From: Apostichopus californicus
Taxonomy: Eukaryota > Echinodermata > Holothuroidea > Aspidochirotida > Stichopodidae
DNA: 21,703 nt
Assembly: GCA_020650975.1 (NCBI GenBank)
Contig: JAIPMN010003080.1
Coordinates: forward strand, 1-21,703
Direction: 5' to 3'
In this document: piece by piece, positions 19,846 to 21,703 of the stretch
Position numbering within the stretch: the first letter of the stretch is position 1
How the letters are laid out: each line of letters begins with the position of its first letter
Notes under the pieces: model-generated
The model's input: the letters and a program-made list of their open reading frames with translations, nothing else
What the model was told of the DNA's origin: nothing
Databases searched by the model: none
Made by a program: the position numbers and the translations under genes

Positions 19846-20592
19846 GTAAGCTAAGAGAACACTTTGTTAGCATGTTAATTAAAATTTACCAAAAACAATG
19901 GATTTATGTGAACCTGTTATATGAGAATTAGGTCAAATTGACTTGACTGGTGAGCTTCTCATTAACTATGTGTAGCCCAGGTAGATGGCAACAGTATGAG
20001 CGACTAGTCTAATCAATTTATATCATAGGCCAAAGAGTGTGAAGGAAGACCAGGGAGTCCACTACCTTATGTTTTAAGCAATACTATCATGAAGACAAAA
20101 TCAAAAAGAGCATAGATGGTGTCAAGTAGACTGTCATGTAAGGAGAACAAAAATTCAAAAGGATAAAAGTTGCAGGAAATGTATTTTGCCAGTGACTTAC
20201 ATTAACCTTCTGGCTCCCTGTTCTCTCTACAATGGTAATACTAATTACCTTACAGTATATCAATACACATGGGTTACCTACACAGATGGTTACTATGACA
20301 ACCAGCATGGCAGTAGTAAAAGATATTTTTGAATTATCGGATAAAATACTCAGCTCCTACTGTACTGTACGGTTTAGAAGTTATGGAGTAACAAACTAAC
20401 AATATTTTACTGGAATCAAGGTTTTTTAATGTCAAATGAACGTGGAGTCTAACAGTTTCAAAATAGTTAAAGTTATAGCTTATCTGAACAGATACTGTGG
20501 TCTCGATGTGTTGGTTCTGGGTACAAATTCAGGTCAAAATCATTTCCCGGGACTCGACGATTACTACATTGTATTTATGTGCTCAATGAAAA
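19846..20592. other. intron sequence, nothing recognised
   Basis: It follows the GTAAGC donor of exon C. No further exon or named repeat is seen. The short frames on either strand (20087-20308 minus, 20436-20645 plus) look like chance, and the second runs into the repeat array. Confidence 0.5.
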
Positions 20593-21184
20593 TATCCACT
20601 ATCATTGTAACCTACATATATATACAAACAACTGCTCCTAAATAATGTACACTATCATTGTAATCTATATATATAGAAACATACAACTGCTCTTAAATAC
20701 TGTACATTACCATTGTAACCTATATTGAAACATGCACTGCTCTTAATCAGTATACACTATCATTGTAGCCTATATATAGAAACATACAACTACTCTTAAA
20801 TACTGTACATTACCATTGTAACCTATATCGAAACATGCACTGCTCTTAATCAGTATACACTATCATTGTAGCCTATATATATAGAAACATACAACTACTC
20901 TTAAATACTGTACATTACCATTGTAACCTATATTGAAACATGCACTGCTCTTAATCAGTATACACTATCATTGTAGCCTATATATATAGAAACATACAAC
21001 TACTCTTAAATACTGTACATTACCATTGTAACCTATATTGAAACATGCACTGCTCTTAATCAGTATACACTATCATTGTAGCCTATATATATAGAAACAT
21101 ACAACTACTCTTAAATACTGTACATTACCATTGTAACCTATATCGAAACATGCACTGCTCTTAAATACTATACACTATCATTGT
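20593..21184. repeat. 105-bp higher-order tandem repeat
   Basis: Two related half-units alternate. Type A, about 55 bp, begins TACACTATCATTGTAGCC and contains TATATATATAGAAAC. Type B, about 50 bp, begins TACATTACCATTGTAACC and contains TATATTGAAACATGC. Type A copies start near 20648, 20753, 20856, 20961, 21066 and 21171, so the dimer period is 105 bp, with one copy of 103 where the TA run is shorter. The first copies, from 20593, are more diverged. The regular A-B alternation shows that the dimer, not the monomer, has been amplified most recently. Confidence 0.95.
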
Positions 21185-21649
21185 GTCATCCTTTAAAAGA
21201 ACATTTGCAGTTCAAACAATGTGTTTCTTCACAATACATGCAATATTGTATAATCTGACCCTTAAGAAAGACTGTTGAAACATTTGTGGCTCAGAACATT
21301 CAGGCAAGTACTTTTGAGACTTCTTCATGTTGTCAATCATACATAATTACAGCATGCTACTGTTTACTTGGAGCAGTCTTTGTGACCAGAGCATTCAACT
21401 GTTTACAATTCATTCTTCTCAATATCTGTGAATTAAACAGACACTATACACTGCACTGTTAACCAAATGAAAGCACAAATGGAAACTTAAAACCATTGGA
21501 CCCTGAACTGGGGAACTGTTTACAATATATGTAAATTAATGCATGTCTATCTTGTATGTCTTTTCTATGTCTTTTCTATGTCTTTTAGTAGTTGTTTTTT
21601 TTGTAATGGGGATATTTTCAGCGGATACTACGGTGTTACTATTTGTCAG
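21185..21649. other. intron sequence with a 12-bp pyrimidine triplet
   Basis: Nothing gene-like is seen until near the right edge. At 21555-21588 the 12-mer TATGTCTTTTC is tandemly repeated about three times, giving a pyrimidine-rich stretch ending TTTTAG. This and a further T-run precede the candidate acceptors at 21620-21621 and 21648-21649. Confidence 0.5.
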
Positions 21650-21703
21650 TTATGTCACGCTTTAAGTCACAACACCTGCATTACTCAACATAAGGATGGT
21701 ACT
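21650..21703 (+). CDS. candidate further exon of the unrecognised protein (exon D), cut by window edge
   Basis: After TGTTACTATTTGTCAG the frame LCHALSHNTCITQHKDGT is open to the window end in phase 0, matching the phase-0 end of exon C. The Cys and His spacing (C-H-x3-H-x2-C-x4-H) could bind metal, but this may be chance. A stronger-looking acceptor lies at GATATTTTCAG (AG at 21620-21621). Using it, the same Cys/His frame would be in the wrong phase, and the phase-0 frame would reach a stop after 23 codons, making a possible C-terminus instead. The choice cannot be settled here. Confidence 0.35.

Overview
The window looks like a piece of an AT-rich animal nuclear genome, probably a marine invertebrate such as an echinoderm or another deuterostome. 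The evidence is coding sequence split into small exons with GT/AG borders and long introns, a clear animal exocytosis gene, a tRNA-like SINE head, a decayed non-LTR reverse transcriptase, and a TATATAGCGCTTT-type dispersed repeat of a kind seen in many marine invertebrate genomes. I see no bacterial-type gene layout, no CRISPR array and no intact RNA gene. The taxon is inferred, not proven. Layout, left to right. Bases 1-6798 are non-coding as far as I can see. They hold a 19-copy 43-bp minisatellite (3314-4139), an AAAT-rich tract (4765-4921) and two dispersed-repeat zones (about 5375-5620 and 6160-6700). At 6799-7479 on the minus strand lies the first coding exon of a CAPS/CADPS (calcium-dependent secretion activator, UNC-31) gene. 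It encodes 227 residues, starts with the conserved MLDPSSSEE and ends at a clean GTGAGT donor. The rest of that gene should lie leftward, past this window, so bases 1-6798 are probably its first intron. From 7500 to 17093 there is no gene I can support. This stretch holds a minus-strand tRNA-like SINE (about 8757-9096), two element ends of the CAG-G-GGCG type (10529, 11039), a foldback-like structure with 48-bp near-perfect inverted arms (12521-13814), and a broken non-LTR reverse transcriptase (14964-15665). From 17094 to the right edge, plus-strand exons of a protein I do not recognise appear: 17094-17266, a 35-nt micro-exon at 18853-18887, and 19713-19845. Their splice phases agree exactly and they spell 113 continuous codons; a possible fourth exon starts at 21650. 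The introns of this gene are crowded with a possible 1-kb TIR element, a loopless palindrome of about 42 bp per arm, a 96-bp tandem duplication that copies the micro-exon's splice donor, a 40-bp minisatellite and a 105-bp higher-order repeat. The two genes are divergently placed (CAPS leftward, unknown gene rightward), but the visible exons are 9.6 kb apart and the 5' end of the unknown gene is not found, so a shared promoter is not shown. The most interesting points are the unrecognised multi-exon protein, the decoy splice donor made by the duplication, the long palindrome and the foldback element. I found no convincing sign of a new multi-gene system.
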